Source of the DNA: Streptosporangium becharense | GTDB taxonomy: Bacteria > Actinomycetota > Actinomycetes > Streptosporangiales > Streptosporangiaceae | Direction: 5' to 3' | Length of the DNA stretch: 64,000 bases | Assembly: GCF_014204985.1 (NCBI RefSeq) | Contig: NZ_JACHMP010000001.1 | Location: 3,224,001-3,288,000 of the forward strand | Shown: piece after piece, positions 31,202 to 39,349 of the stretch | Position numbering within the stretch: position 1 is the stretch's first letter | How the letters are laid out: every line of letters starts with the position of its first letter | Program-made: the position numbers and the translations under genes | The notes under the pieces: generated by a model | What the model was told of the DNA's origin: nothing | Databases searched by the model: none | What the model saw: only the letters and a program-made list of their open reading frames with translations

Positions 31202-32169
31202 CGGGCCGCCTCCATCAGGGATTCGTCGTCGGCGCCGTGGCCGGTCAGCGCCAGGAAGACCTCGTCCAGCGTCGGCTTGGCGACGCTCACCGAGGAGATG
31301 CCGAGGCCTGCTTCCCGCAGGCCGATCAGGACGTCCGCGGCCCGGTCGGGGTCGGGGAGGGGGATGTTCATGCGTCCTGACTCCGGGGTCAGGACCGGGT
31401 CCTCGCCCAGCAGCCGGCGGACGACGTCCGCGGCCAGGGCGGTGTCGGAGCCGTCCGCGAGGCGGAGCTGCAGGGTCGAGTCACCGACCTGGGTCTTCAG
31501 GGCGTCGGGGGTGTCCTCGGCGACCTTCCGGCCTCGGTCGATCACGGCCACACGGTCGGCCAGCTGGTCGGCTTCGTCCAGGTACTGGGTGGTGAGGAGG
31601 ATCGTGGAGCCGTCGGTGACCAGCTCACGGATGGTGTCCCACATCTGGCCTCGGGTTCTCGGGTCGAGGCCGGTGGTGGGCTCGTCCAGGAAGATCAACG
31701 GTGGGCGGGTGATCAGGCTTGCTGCGAGGTCTAGACGGCGGCGCATGCCGCCGCTGAACTGGGACAGGGGACGGTCGGCCGCCTCCTGGAGGCCGAAGCG
31801 TTCGAGCAGGCCGCCGGCGATGGTCTTGGCCCGGGTACCGGTCAGGCCCTGCAGGCGGGCGAACAGCCAGAGGTTCTCCCGGGCGGTCAGATCCTCGTCC
31901 ACCGAGGCGTACTGGCCGGTGACGCCCACCAGCTGCCGGATGCGGTGAGGTTCCCGCCGGACGTCGACGCCGAAGATCTCCGCGTGGCCGCCGTCGATCG
32001 GGATCAGGGTGGCGAGCATTCGGAGCATGGTGGTCTTGCCTGCCCCGTTGGGGCCCAGAACCCCGAAGATCTCGCCTTGCCGTACGTGAAGGTCGATTCC
32101 GTCCACGGCTCGGAAGTCTCCGAAGTCCTTGACCAGGCTGTCGGCCCGGACGGCACTGAGGTCCGCCAT
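31198..32169 (-). CDS. ABC exporter ATP-binding protein, DrrA-like
   Basis: The 323-residue ATPase has Walker A GPNGAGKTTMLRM, signature FSGGMRRRLDLA and Walker B PLIFLDEPTTGLD, followed by the DrrA-type C-terminal domain. It powers the DrrB-like permease encoded next. Such pairs export drugs or self-made antibiotics. ATG 32169 precedes the domain directly. Confidence 0.9.
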   Translation of the reverse strand: MADLSAVRADSLVKDFGDFRAVDGIDLHVRQGEIFGVLGPNGAGKTTMLRMLATLIPIDGGHAEIFGVDVRREPHRIRQLVGVTGQYASVDEDLTARENLWLFARLQGLTGTRAKTIAGGLLERFGLQEAADRPLSQFSGGMRRRLDLAASLITRPPLIFLDEPTTGLDPRTRGQMWDTIRELVTDGSTILLTTQYLDEADQLADRVAVIDRGRKVAEDTPDALKTQVGDSTLQLRLADGSDTALAADVVRRLLGEDPVLTPESGRMNIPLPDPDRAADVLIGLREAGLGISSVSVAKPTLDEVFLALTGHGADDESLMEAAR

Positions 32170-32569
32170 GACGCGTCTCCTCTCTGCGCCGGGTACCTCC
32201 CGGCGTCCGAGGAGAGTTTCCGCGTCATCGGCTTCGTCGCGGCTTCACCCTGGTTTCACCCCTGACCTGGCGGTTTCATCGGATCCGGTGTCCTGCTCCG
32301 CCGCCGTTGGGCCACTACCGGGCCGTTACCGGGCCGTCGGCCGGGGTGACGAGGGGTCGGCCGCGGTCACCCACGACCGGTCGAACGCCCAGGTCGGCCG
32401 CCTTACCAGGCGTGATCCACGCACTTCCCGGACTGACGGCGCGGGCTCGGCTCCCGTCGTCCACCCCACGTACGAAGGCCCGAGTCACGGACGGGAATCC
32501 AGACCCGGGTCTTGGCCGTTCCCAGCACTGCTTTGGTGGCTCGCAAGTCCGAACATCGCTCCGGTGAGA
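32170..32569. other. Intergenic region with the third att-like copy
   Basis: About 400 bp without a gene. It contains GGGCCACTACCGGGCCGTTACC repeats near 32309-32337 (written here in part), the motif GGTGACGAGGGGTCG shared with the region before the second att copy, and the diverged tRNA-Gly 3' copy at 32424-32471. Confidence 0.6.
32424..32471 (+). repeat. Diverged copy of the tRNA-Gly 3' half (decayed att-like site)
   Basis: Aligned without gaps to the 48-bp core, 36 positions match and 12 differ, and all 12 differences are transitions. It is followed by CGAAGGCCC, as at the second copy, and 98 bp later by toxin-antitoxin copy 2, the same spacing as between the tRNA core and copy 1. Confidence 0.7.
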
Positions 32570-32869
32570 TCAGCTCGTCTCGCGTAGCGGTTGGAACTGA
32601 ACGCTCAGCCGCATCTCCAGGGCCTCCGCGAGTCGTTCCAGCATCGGAATGGTCGGCATCGTGCCTCCCGCTTCGAATAGCGCCACCGCCGGCTGCTTCA
32701 GCCCTGTGCGCTCGGCCAGCTCGGCCTGAGTCAGCCCTAGTTCCTCACAGCGCAGCCGTACCGCTTCACCCAGTTCGAACCGGATCCTGGCCGCTTCATA
32801 TGCCGCTCCCGCACCGGGACGGCTCATGATGTCAGCCTTCTCGTCGGCCCACGTCCTGCTCTCGCCCAT
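32570..32869 (-). CDS. XRE-family antitoxin, copy 2
   Basis: The 99-residue protein is nearly identical to the antitoxin at 25205-25504 (GLTQAELAERTGLKQPAVA retained; a few changes such as ESRTWADEKAD at the start). ATG 32869 is chosen by analogy, with GAGGAG-type sequence upstream. It is paired with toxin copy 2 and could cross-neutralise copy 1. Confidence 0.85.
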   Translation of the reverse strand: MGESRTWADEKADIMSRPGAGAAYEAARIRFELGEAVRLRCEELGLTQAELAERTGLKQPAVALFEAGGTMPTIPMLERLAEALEMRLSVQFQPLRETS

Positions 32870-32874
32870 TCCGC

Positions 32875-33219
32875 TCACTCCTCATCTGCGGTGTGGGCCT
32901 CAACGATGCACCGCTGCATGGCCCGCCATGCACGCTCGATTTCAGCAGACTCGTGCATCCGCTGCTCATGGAACGCCGTCAGCAGGATGATCCGCCTGCA
33001 CGGCGCGACCCAGCAGGTGATCCGTACCACCTCCCGATGGAGATGGAGCCGCAAGTCGCGCAGCTTGCCACGGAGCTGACGGGTATAGGGCTCACCGAGC
33101 AGAACACCGCGCTCGGCCAGCAGATCGACGTGGAACGCCGCCGTTTCCCGGTCTTCCTGATCGAGCGTGTCGAACCACTCATCGACCTCTGACTCCAGTT
33201 CCACCTCTCCCCAGCTCAT
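32875..33219 (-). CDS. HigB/RelE-superfamily toxin, copy 2, altered in its core
   Basis: The 114-residue paralog of copy 1 keeps length and most residues, but the likely functional positions differ: RITYWIAPGRR became RITCWVAPCRR and TVFRKQRMRE became TAFHEQRMHE. Loss of the aromatic and of Arg/Lys in the basic strand would be expected to weaken RNA cleavage. The operator upstream is unchanged. It may be a detoxified copy kept with its antitoxin. Confidence 0.8.
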   Translation of the reverse strand: MSWGEVELESEVDEWFDTLDQEDRETAAFHVDLLAERGVLLGEPYTRQLRGKLRDLRLHLHREVVRITCWVAPCRRIILLTAFHEQRMHESAEIERAWRAMQRCIVEAHTADEE

Positions 33220-33234
33220 AACACGGACGTTATA
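33218..33234 (-). promoter_or_regulatory. Operator/promoter of toxin-antitoxin copy 2
   Basis: The same ATAAC-N6-GTTAT palindrome and TATAAC -10 box as before copy 1 overlap the ATG at 33219. Confidence 0.5.
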
Positions 33235-33341
33235 GCGAGAGCAAGAGCCCGCCTCGGGACTGCGATCCCGGGGTGAACATTGATCGTTTTTGAAATCTGA
33301 GACTGGTTTTCTCGTTCACGCTGGCTTACCATCGAAGATAT

Positions 33342-33357
33342 ATACCATCGATGGTAT
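33342..33357. promoter_or_regulatory. 16-bp perfect palindrome at the third toxin start
   Basis: ATACCATCGATGGTAT is fully symmetrical and ends on the toxin start codon (ATG 33356). A half-site TACCATCGA lies just upstream near 33327. This is the expected place for autoregulation by the XRE antitoxin. Confidence 0.6.
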
Positions 33358-33718
33358 GTTCGATATCGCGTTGGAGCCCGAGGTGGAAGCGTGGTTGGCG
33401 GAGTTGCCGCTCGGGCGGTTCCAGCGTGTGATGGCGAAGGTGGACCGGTATCTCGTGGAGAGAGGCGGTCTGCCGGACGGTGATCACGTCAAGTGTCTGC
33501 GCGATGGTGTCAGCGAGTTGAGGTTGCCCCTCGGGGAACGGTCCTGGCGGATCACGTTCTGGAAGCCCGGGGGCGGGGCGCTCATTCTGCTCACAGTGTT
33601 TGCCAAGACCCGCAACGGGCCGCAGCATGATGACGTGGACCGTGCGGTCAAGGCGAAGAAGACTTGCCAGCTCGAACATGACATGACCATCACCCATGTG
33701 TTCGACAGGAGGTCGTGA
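33356..33718 (+). CDS. Third HigB/RelE-superfamily toxin
   Basis: The 120-residue protein starts MFDIALEPEVEAWLAELP and has CLRDGVSELRLPLGERSWRITFW followed by ALILLTVFAKTRN, the Gp49-like toxin core. It is only distantly related to the two copies nearby. ATG 33356 lies in the palindrome and starts the domain; an earlier in-frame start would lie upstream of the operator. It overlaps the antitoxin start. Confidence 0.8.
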   Translation: MFDIALEPEVEAWLAELPLGRFQRVMAKVDRYLVERGGLPDGDHVKCLRDGVSELRLPLGERSWRITFWKPGGGALILLTVFAKTRNGPQHDDVDRAVKAKKTCQLEHDMTITHVFDRRS

Positions 33719-34041
33719 TGACCGGACACAGTAGTTGGAAGACGCTGAAGGCCAAGCGGCTTCTGGAAGTGGAGGCCGACGAGCACCCTGAGTACACGCG
33801 AGCCGTTCGGGACATGGATCTGGGGGACAGACTTCGTGAGGTTCGTACGGCGAGGAACCTGACTCAGGCCGAGGTCGCCAGGCGGGCGGGGATCTCCCAG
33901 CCGGCTCTGTCACGTATTGAGCTGGGTGGTGGAGTGCCGACACTGGAGATGCTTGACCGGATCGGCAGGGCGATGGGTGTTCGGTTCACCATCTCCGTGG
34001 GAGACGACCAGGCAGAACAGATCGATCTCCTGGCCGGTTAG
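33718..34041 (+). CDS. XRE-family antitoxin of the third pair
   Basis: The 107-residue protein has a helix-turn-helix DRLREVRTARNLTQAEVARR followed by AGISQPALSRIELGGGVPTLEML. AGGAGG lies 5 nt before ATG 33718, which shares a base with the toxin stop. The N-terminal 35 residues probably bind the toxin. Confidence 0.85.
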   Translation: MTGHSSWKTLKAKRLLEVEADEHPEYTRAVRDMDLGDRLREVRTARNLTQAEVARRAGISQPALSRIELGGGVPTLEMLDRIGRAMGVRFTISVGDDQAEQIDLLAG

Positions 34042-34321
34042 CCGACTGCGACGAGCAGGTGATCGTTGCATCAACCTGCGGATCTCCCGGAATTCGGGTC
34101 GGGTCGAACCCTTACCCGAAAAACACCCTTGGGCTGAGATGACAGGACTTTTCCAAGGTCCCGTCCGTCCGAGGTCGGAAAGCACCTTCGTTGATGTCTA
34201 CCAGGTTCCCCGGCCCGCTGCCCGCTTCCCCTGCGGGCGGGACGCATCGCATCTCCGCCTACGGGTGTCTTCGACCAGCGCCCCTGACGCGCCGCGGCTT
34301 CTCCGGTGTCCGCACCCCCGG

Positions 34322-34933
34322 CTACTCGTCGGCTCCCTGCTCACCTGACGTCATCGAAGCCCACACCATGGTCACCCCGCAGATTCCCGGCTCGGGTCGC
34401 AGCATCGCGCAAGGCCCGCACATGCACCGCTCGCACGCCTCGGCATGGCGGGCGAGCTCGTCGGGGTCGAGATCGGCGATCGGGAGGTGTTTGTCGTCGC
34501 CGTACAACCCCTTCTCATCGACGGACCACACTTCACCACGCAACGTGACGTAAGATCCGTCGTTCGCGAGGAGCCCGTCGAGCGCGGGCCGCTCGCTGAC
34601 GATCTCCAGCCCGTGCTGCCCGGCCAACTGGACGAAACGGTCCCAGTCGGCGGCGAAGGCAAGCTGGAGCCAGTGCACCCAGATGTTGGACGAGACCGCG
34701 CAGCAGCCCGCGAAGTCAGGGAACATCCATCGCAGCCAGTCGCCGTCGACACCCCACCCGCCCAGGTCCTTCTCATGCGGAATAGCTTCCGACAGGTAGG
34801 AATATGCCGTTTCGTACGCCGGTGATCCCGTGTACATGTCGAGGAAGTCGCGTGCGGCTTCCCAGATCGCCGCGTGCAGCACGGCGCGGTCGCCGTCACC
34901 CGAGACCTGAAGCGAGATTCCGGTGCTTCCCAT
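34322..34933 (-). CDS. Hypothetical protein with C-terminal Cys cluster
   Basis: The 203-residue protein is not recognised. It has no signal or membrane helix. Tryptophan-rich segments (LGGWGVDGDWLRWMFPDF, SSNIWVHWLQLAFAADWDRF) occupy the middle. Near the end ARHAEACERCMCGPCAML holds four cysteines and a histidine that could bind zinc or a metal cluster. Codon use and GC look like the neighbours. Function unknown. Confidence 0.6.
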   Translation of the reverse strand: MGSTGISLQVSGDGDRAVLHAAIWEAARDFLDMYTGSPAYETAYSYLSEAIPHEKDLGGWGVDGDWLRWMFPDFAGCCAVSSNIWVHWLQLAFAADWDRFVQLAGQHGLEIVSERPALDGLLANDGSYVTLRGEVWSVDEKGLYGDDKHLPIADLDPDELARHAEACERCMCGPCAMLRPEPGICGVTMVWASMTSGEQGADE

Positions 34934-34985
34934 GCCCGGGAACCGTACGCGACCGGATCGACAGGAAATCGGAGCCGTCGGCCGG

Positions 34986-35144
34986 TCATTTCCAGGCGGT
35001 CACCCCCAGCTTCCCGGTGTTGCCGATGTCGATGTGCGCCGGCACGATCTGCGGTCTCTCCCCGGTGGCCGGGGCGATCTCCAGGTAGGAGCCGGTCACC
35101 GCGGTCTCCGCCGGCATCGTCGAGGAACAGTCCGAGGCCGTGCC
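34986..35144 (-). pseudogene. Possible C-terminal gene fragment
   Basis: In the frame that continues after the DUF1963 stop, the minus strand reads SDCSSTMPAETAVTGSYLEI, then ends DIGNTGKLGVTAWK at a TGA (34988-34986). It looks like the end of an exported protein with no start of its own. An ATG at about 35109 could also make it a 41-residue ORF. Weak evidence. Confidence 0.25.
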
Positions 35145-36017
35145 TCATGTCCACTGGCTGAGGTAATCCACCGGCCGCTCAGGGCATTCCAGGCAGGTGA
35201 ACAGGTGGAGTGACCCGACGCCACCGGGCATGAGACCGGCCGGGTTCTGGATCTCGGGGGCGATCCGCCGCTCGAACGACCGGCGTTCTTCCACGGGAGC
35301 CCATCTCTTCCCGCTCTCGCCGTCCAGCTCCCGGCCGGCGATCGTCAGCAGGTGCGTCATCCCGTGGCCCCTGCCGCACGTGAGCTCTTCCGGCTCCCGG
35401 ATCCAGCGCACCCAGCCTCCCACCTTGCTCCCGGGCGCCGTCGAGAGATGCGGGAGATAACCCCAGCCGTCGGAACCGGGGACGCCCTCCTCCCACTCCC
35501 GGATCCGGACCCTGAGTTCGCGAGGAAGCACCCAGGTCATCGGATACTCCTCCACGCGCTCGGGCGACAGCACGCAGGGCTCGGGGAGGTAGGACTTCTC
35601 GCTGTCGGGGGCCGGCTCGGGCGCCGCGGCAGGACGGTCCACGGCCGTTGTCGCCCTGCGCCAGCGTACGACGGGGTGCGGCTCGCAGAAGGGCTGATGA
35701 TCGACCGGACACCACAGCATCTGGAGGGTGTCGGTGTCGTCGGGGAAGGGCAGCTCGGGGACGTCGCGGGCGAGAAGCTGAAGGATCGGGACCAGCGGAA
35801 GCGGCCCCCATCCTCCTGAGAGATCATGGGTCTGGGGCACGGGACAGACGGGCCAGGGCTCGTCGGCGGGCCACAGCAACGGCCCGCCGAGGGAGCTGTC
35901 CGTGGCGGACGGCGTTCCGCGACGCGGGTGCAGCCGGACGGTGGTCCTGCGCCAGTCCGCCAGCTCGGGAAAGACCGCCGCCATGTCGAACGGCGCCGGG
36001 GGTGTCGTCAGCCCCAT
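35145..36017 (-). CDS. DUF1963 (YwqG-like) protein
   Basis: The 290-residue protein fits DUF1963: an early SSLGGPLLWPADEPWPVC (the GGxPxxP-type start), LVPILQLLARDVPELPFP in the middle, and PGSKVGGWVRWIREPE followed by HLLTIAG late. The family is widespread and of unknown function, often near toxin or immunity genes. ATG 36017 is followed at once by MGLTTPPAPF; earlier starts add no homology. Confidence 0.75.
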   Translation of the reverse strand: MGLTTPPAPFDMAAVFPELADWRRTTVRLHPRRGTPSATDSSLGGPLLWPADEPWPVCPVPQTHDLSGGWGPLPLVPILQLLARDVPELPFPDDTDTLQMLWCPVDHQPFCEPHPVVRWRRATTAVDRPAAAPEPAPDSEKSYLPEPCVLSPERVEEYPMTWVLPRELRVRIREWEEGVPGSDGWGYLPHLSTAPGSKVGGWVRWIREPEELTCGRGHGMTHLLTIAGRELDGESGKRWAPVEERRSFERRIAPEIQNPAGLMPGGVGSLHLFTCLECPERPVDYLSQWT

Positions 36018-36956
36018 GTCATCACTCCGATCACCACATCCGATCACCACAGACGACGTCGCGACGGCGCCCCCTGGGCCGGGGCCGCCGGAACGACTAC
36101 CGGCCCACCGCACCGTCGACTCGCTGACGAGGCGGGTCGGCGTGGCGTTGTGCCTGGCGTACTCCTCGATCATGCGCGTCCCGGCGTGACGTGCTCGTCA
36201 CCTCGGGCGGGCGGGTCGGCCCGCGGGCCGGTGTCGAGATCAGGGGACATGCCCGTAATCTTCACCCAATCCCAATGCATCCACTACAGATATCTCTCAC
36301 CAAGCGGCCGGTATTCCGGAATCGGATAACCACCACCGTCTACGCCGTCATGGCCAGCCGGGGCAGGGCCCCGTTCGTCTACACCCAGGACGGCTACGTT
36401 GCCGGTGTGCTCACCGGCAAGGCGAAGCAGATGCCCCGGAAGGTCTGCGGCATCTCCGAGGTGTGCGGCTGACGCACCGATCCGAGCGGCTGGGGAACCG
36501 CCGGCGCGGTGAGCCCGGCGGGTTCCTCGGACGCATCCCGAAGGTACGTTCCTCGCACCGGCCGTTGAAAGCCCGTTTCCCTCGCGCACACCCCGAAAAG
36601 CTCGACCGGCTCGCGCGTTCCCGCCCGGACTCGCCGCCCTTTCCATACCGGCGCCTCCGGTACGGCCCGCCTCGCTCCCCGTACCGGCGCCTCCGGTACG
36701 GCCCGCCTCGCTCCCCGTACCGGAGGCGCTGGTACGGCCCCGTCGAGACCGGGTGACGGTGGCCCGGCCGGAGACCGGGCTTTCCGCAACCCTGACCTTC
36801 CATTAGGAGGAGGAAGGTCGACAATTCCGGACCCGAAAATCTAGCGTGATGACAAATCCGGATTCATGAGATACCTCGGCTTGCTCTTCATGCACCGCGG
36901 CCGAGCGAAATCCGAAACCCCTGCGATCAGAATTCTCCGCCAGAAAGGGGTTGAGC
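36018..36956. other. Long gene-poor region with repeats
   Basis: About 940 bp. A frame from about 36350 to 36472 (MASRGRAPFVYTQDGYVAG, ending SEVCG) might be a small gene, but it has no clear start signal or homology. A 36-bp repeat lies at 36646-36745. AT-richer sequence from 36800 probably holds the promoter of the small secreted protein. Confidence 0.45.
36646..36745. repeat. 36-bp tandem repeat with internal palindrome, 2.7 copies
   Basis: Units at 36646-36681 and 36682-36717 are identical; a third, diverged unit starts at 36718. Each has TACCGG...CCGGTA ends around GCGCCT, so hairpins can form. Confidence 0.7.
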
Positions 36957-37247
36957 ATGCCCGGACAACTATTCGCCGCCGGCACTCTCGCGGCCTCGAT
37001 GTTCGTCGCGCCGATCGCCACGACCGCGGTTTCTCTCGCCGCGCCGGCCATGGCGGCCTCGTCGGTCGCCGTGGTCGCCGGTGGGGACACCTACCAGGCG
37101 GTCAACGCGGCACCGGCCGACTGGAGGAAGGGACCGCGCTTCTCCACCAAGTCGAAGTGCCAGTCCTACGGCCACGACCAGCACCATGACCGGTGGAACT
37201 GCCGCAAGAGCAAGGGCTCCTGGTACTACTGGTACTGGCGTTCCTGA
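36957..37247 (+). CDS. Small secreted aromatic-rich protein
   Basis: The 96-residue protein has a signal peptide (LFAAGTLAASMFVAPIATTA) with a likely cut after APAMA. The mature 60 residues are basic and aromatic, ending GSWYYWYWRS, with two cysteines (KCQSYG, NCRKSK) that may form one disulfide. AAAGGGG lies 6 nt before ATG 36957. No family is recognised. It may be an antimicrobial or wall-binding peptide, but this is speculation. Confidence 0.65.
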   Translation: MPGQLFAAGTLAASMFVAPIATTAVSLAAPAMAASSVAVVAGGDTYQAVNAAPADWRKGPRFSTKSKCQSYGHDQHHDRWNCRKSKGSWYYWYWRS

Positions 37248-37382
37248 GCGGAGCCGCCGGTCCACCGGTCCCGCCGGGGTCGCGGACGCGGTGGCGCCTC
37301 CGCGATCCCGGGAACGACCCCGCCCCTTCGGGACGAGACGGGAACGGCTCCGGCTCCGGGGAACAAGACAAGACTTCTGGTT

Positions 37383-37388
37383 TATTCT
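37383..37388 (+). promoter_or_regulatory. -10 box TATTCT of the IMPase-like gene
   Basis: TATTCT ends 6 nt before ATG 37395; no ribosome binding site is present. Confidence 0.4.
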
Positions 37389-37394
37389 GCGCAC

Positions 37395-38213
37395 ATGGTG
37401 ATCGCGGACGAGGAATTGGCTCTTATGGCGGCACAGGCGGGAGCCGCTGTCGTGCACACCATGTACGGTGCGTCGCTGACACGCTTCGAGAAAGCCGCGG
37501 GTGACTTCGCCACGGCCGCGGACATCGAGGCGGAAAAGGCCATCCTCGACGTCATCCGCGCTGCTCGGCCGGACGACGCCGTGACGGGTGAGGAGAGCGG
37601 ACGCACCGGACCGGACAGCGCGGAGCGCAGGTGGCTGGTCGATCCCCTGTGCGGCACGCTGAACTACGCCGCGCGCAACATGCTCGTCGCGGTGAACGTC
37701 GCCCTGCGCACGGGCTCCGACATCACGGGCTCCGGCATCACAGCGGCGGCCTGCGCCGACCCGTTCGCCGACGAGGTGTTCTGGACCGACGGCGCTCACG
37801 CGTACGTCCGCCGCGGCGGCGTGGACGAGCGGCTCGCGCCGTCGCCCGATTCGCGGCTGGTGGACGTCAACCTCGATCCGCCGTTCCCGAACGGACCGGC
37901 ATTCCGGGCTTCCCGCCTCCTCGACGACCAGGGGTTCATCGAGCGGTTCCGCCCGCGTGTCGTCTCCACCACCCTGGCAGTGGCATGGGTCGCCGCCGGT
38001 CGGCGTGCCGCGTACGTCACCGACGGCCATCTGCGGGACAGCGTGCACTTCGCCGCTGGGATCGCGCTGTGCCGGGCCGCTGGATGCGTGGTGACCGGCC
38101 TCCAGGGTCAGCCACTGCACACCGGCGCGGGCGGACTCGTCGTGGCGGCCGACCGGGAGACGCACACCGCGTTGCTGGAGCTCATCGGCAACCAGCTCCC
38201 GTCCGATCGTTAG
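37395..38213 (+). CDS. Inositol-monophosphatase-like protein with Cys in the metal motif
   Basis: The 272-residue protein has the IMPase/CysQ/FBPase fold: GDFATAADIEAEKAI, GEES (65-68), and WLVDPLCGTLNY (80-91). In active enzymes the motif is DPxDGTxN; here the second Asp is Cys86. A later RDSVHFAAG replaces the usual WDxAAG. Retained GEE and the first Asp may still bind metals. It could be an altered phosphatase or a non-catalytic relative. It is not in an operon with a recognised pathway. Confidence 0.75.
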   Translation: MVIADEELALMAAQAGAAVVHTMYGASLTRFEKAAGDFATAADIEAEKAILDVIRAARPDDAVTGEESGRTGPDSAERRWLVDPLCGTLNYAARNMLVAVNVALRTGSDITGSGITAAACADPFADEVFWTDGAHAYVRRGGVDERLAPSPDSRLVDVNLDPPFPNGPAFRASRLLDDQGFIERFRPRVVSTTLAVAWVAAGRRAAYVTDGHLRDSVHFAAGIALCRAAGCVVTGLQGQPLHTGAGGLVVAADRETHTALLELIGNQLPSDR

Positions 38214-38404
38214 CCTGCGCGCTCCCCGTCACCGCTCCGGGGAACATGCGGCGTCCTGGAGTTCCGCCCGGTTCCCGGCGGCCCGGACGAGAGGAAACAG
38301 CACCAGTACACTGGAGTTCTCTGCCATCCCGGGCTGCCAGATCGCCGCACCTGGTAGGACGGAGGGAACGCCCGCCCTGTGAACCGCGGGTCGAAGGAGT
38401 CTCC

Positions 38405-39202
38405 ATGCCACCCGAAGGTGCGAATGCGCTTTCCATCTCGTCCGGTTTGCACGAAACCGCCATTGTGATCCGCGCGAGTGGCGATCTCGACTACGACTAC
38501 GCACCGATATTCCGGCAGGAGCTGACCGCTATCTGGGGTCTGGACGGTGACGCTCCGCCTCCACCTCCGCTCCATGCCCCCTCGCAGCTCCCGCCGGTCG
38601 AAGCCGCCTTCTCCGTACCGGCCCCGTTCTCCTCGGTGATCCCCTCCTCTCCTGCCGGGCGTCCTTCGCCACTCTCAGCGGAGAGCCTCCCCCAGTCCGG
38701 TCCGGAGTCTCCGCTCACCCACCTCGCCTCCGAGCCCCCCTCCTCACCGCTCGACCCGGCGACCTCGTCCTCCCTGTTCTCCCCGGAGGTTCCGCTACCG
38801 GCGGAGAGCCTGCCTCCCGGTGTGGCCGTGTCTCCGGCGTCTCCGGCGGTCCCGCTCCCGGCTGCCGGGAGTCCGGCGACGTCCCCGGGTGTCCTGGCCA
38901 CATCCGGTACGACGTCCCCGGGTGTCCAGGCCCCGTCCGGTAAGGCCCCTCTGCCCGGTCACGCGCCGCGGGTCATCCTCGACCTCACGGAGCTCACCTT
39001 CTGCGACTCCACCGGCCTGGCGGAACTGCTGTGGACTCTGCGCCGCAGCCAGCAGGCCGGGATGCACCTGATCCTGGTCGGGCCGAGCCGGACGCTCTGC
39101 CACATGCTGGCCACCACCGGTCTCCTGCCCTTCTTCACGCTGGCCGCCTCGCTGGAGGAGGCGCTGGAGGGGACGGGGGCCGACCCCGCGGAAGCGCGGT
39201 GA
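38405..39202 (+). CDS. STAS-domain anti-anti-sigma factor interrupted by a Pro/Ser-rich insert
   Basis: The 265-residue protein has the first half of a STAS domain at about 10-47 (ETAIVIRASGDLDYDYAPIF) and the second half from about 187 (PRVILDLTELTFCDSTGLAEL). D201-S202-T203 is the site phosphorylated by anti-sigma kinases in SpoIIAA-type proteins. Between them lies about 140 residues of Pro, Ser and Ala, probably disordered. AAGGAG precedes ATG 38405 by about 6 nt. It likely controls a sigma-B/F-like factor; no kinase gene is nearby. Confidence 0.75.
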   Translation: MPPEGANALSISSGLHETAIVIRASGDLDYDYAPIFRQELTAIWGLDGDAPPPPPLHAPSQLPPVEAAFSVPAPFSSVIPSSPAGRPSPLSAESLPQSGPESPLTHLASEPPSSPLDPATSSSLFSPEVPLPAESLPPGVAVSPASPAVPLPAAGSPATSPGVLATSGTTSPGVQAPSGKAPLPGHAPRVILDLTELTFCDSTGLAELLWTLRRSQQAGMHLILVGPSRTLCHMLATTGLLPFFTLAASLEEALEGTGADPAEAR

Positions 39203-39349
39203 CGGGCCGCCTGCTCGCGGGTTCCCATGCGCCGAGGGACGCCCTCGGAGAGGTTCTGATACGCATGTCGGTGAAAAGCACTCATTAGCCTGACAACTGC
39301 GTCAATATCTTCTTACCTGGGAAGTCCACTACCTCGAAAGTGGGTCCCG

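Noticed and set aside
27188..32169. Antibiotic biosynthesis cluster around the AfsR-like and DrrAB-like genes
   Set aside because: No synthase, synthetase or tailoring enzyme genes are present nearby; only a regulator and an exporter.
36646..36745. CRISPR array
   Set aside because: Units are contiguous with no unique spacers and no cas genes are near.
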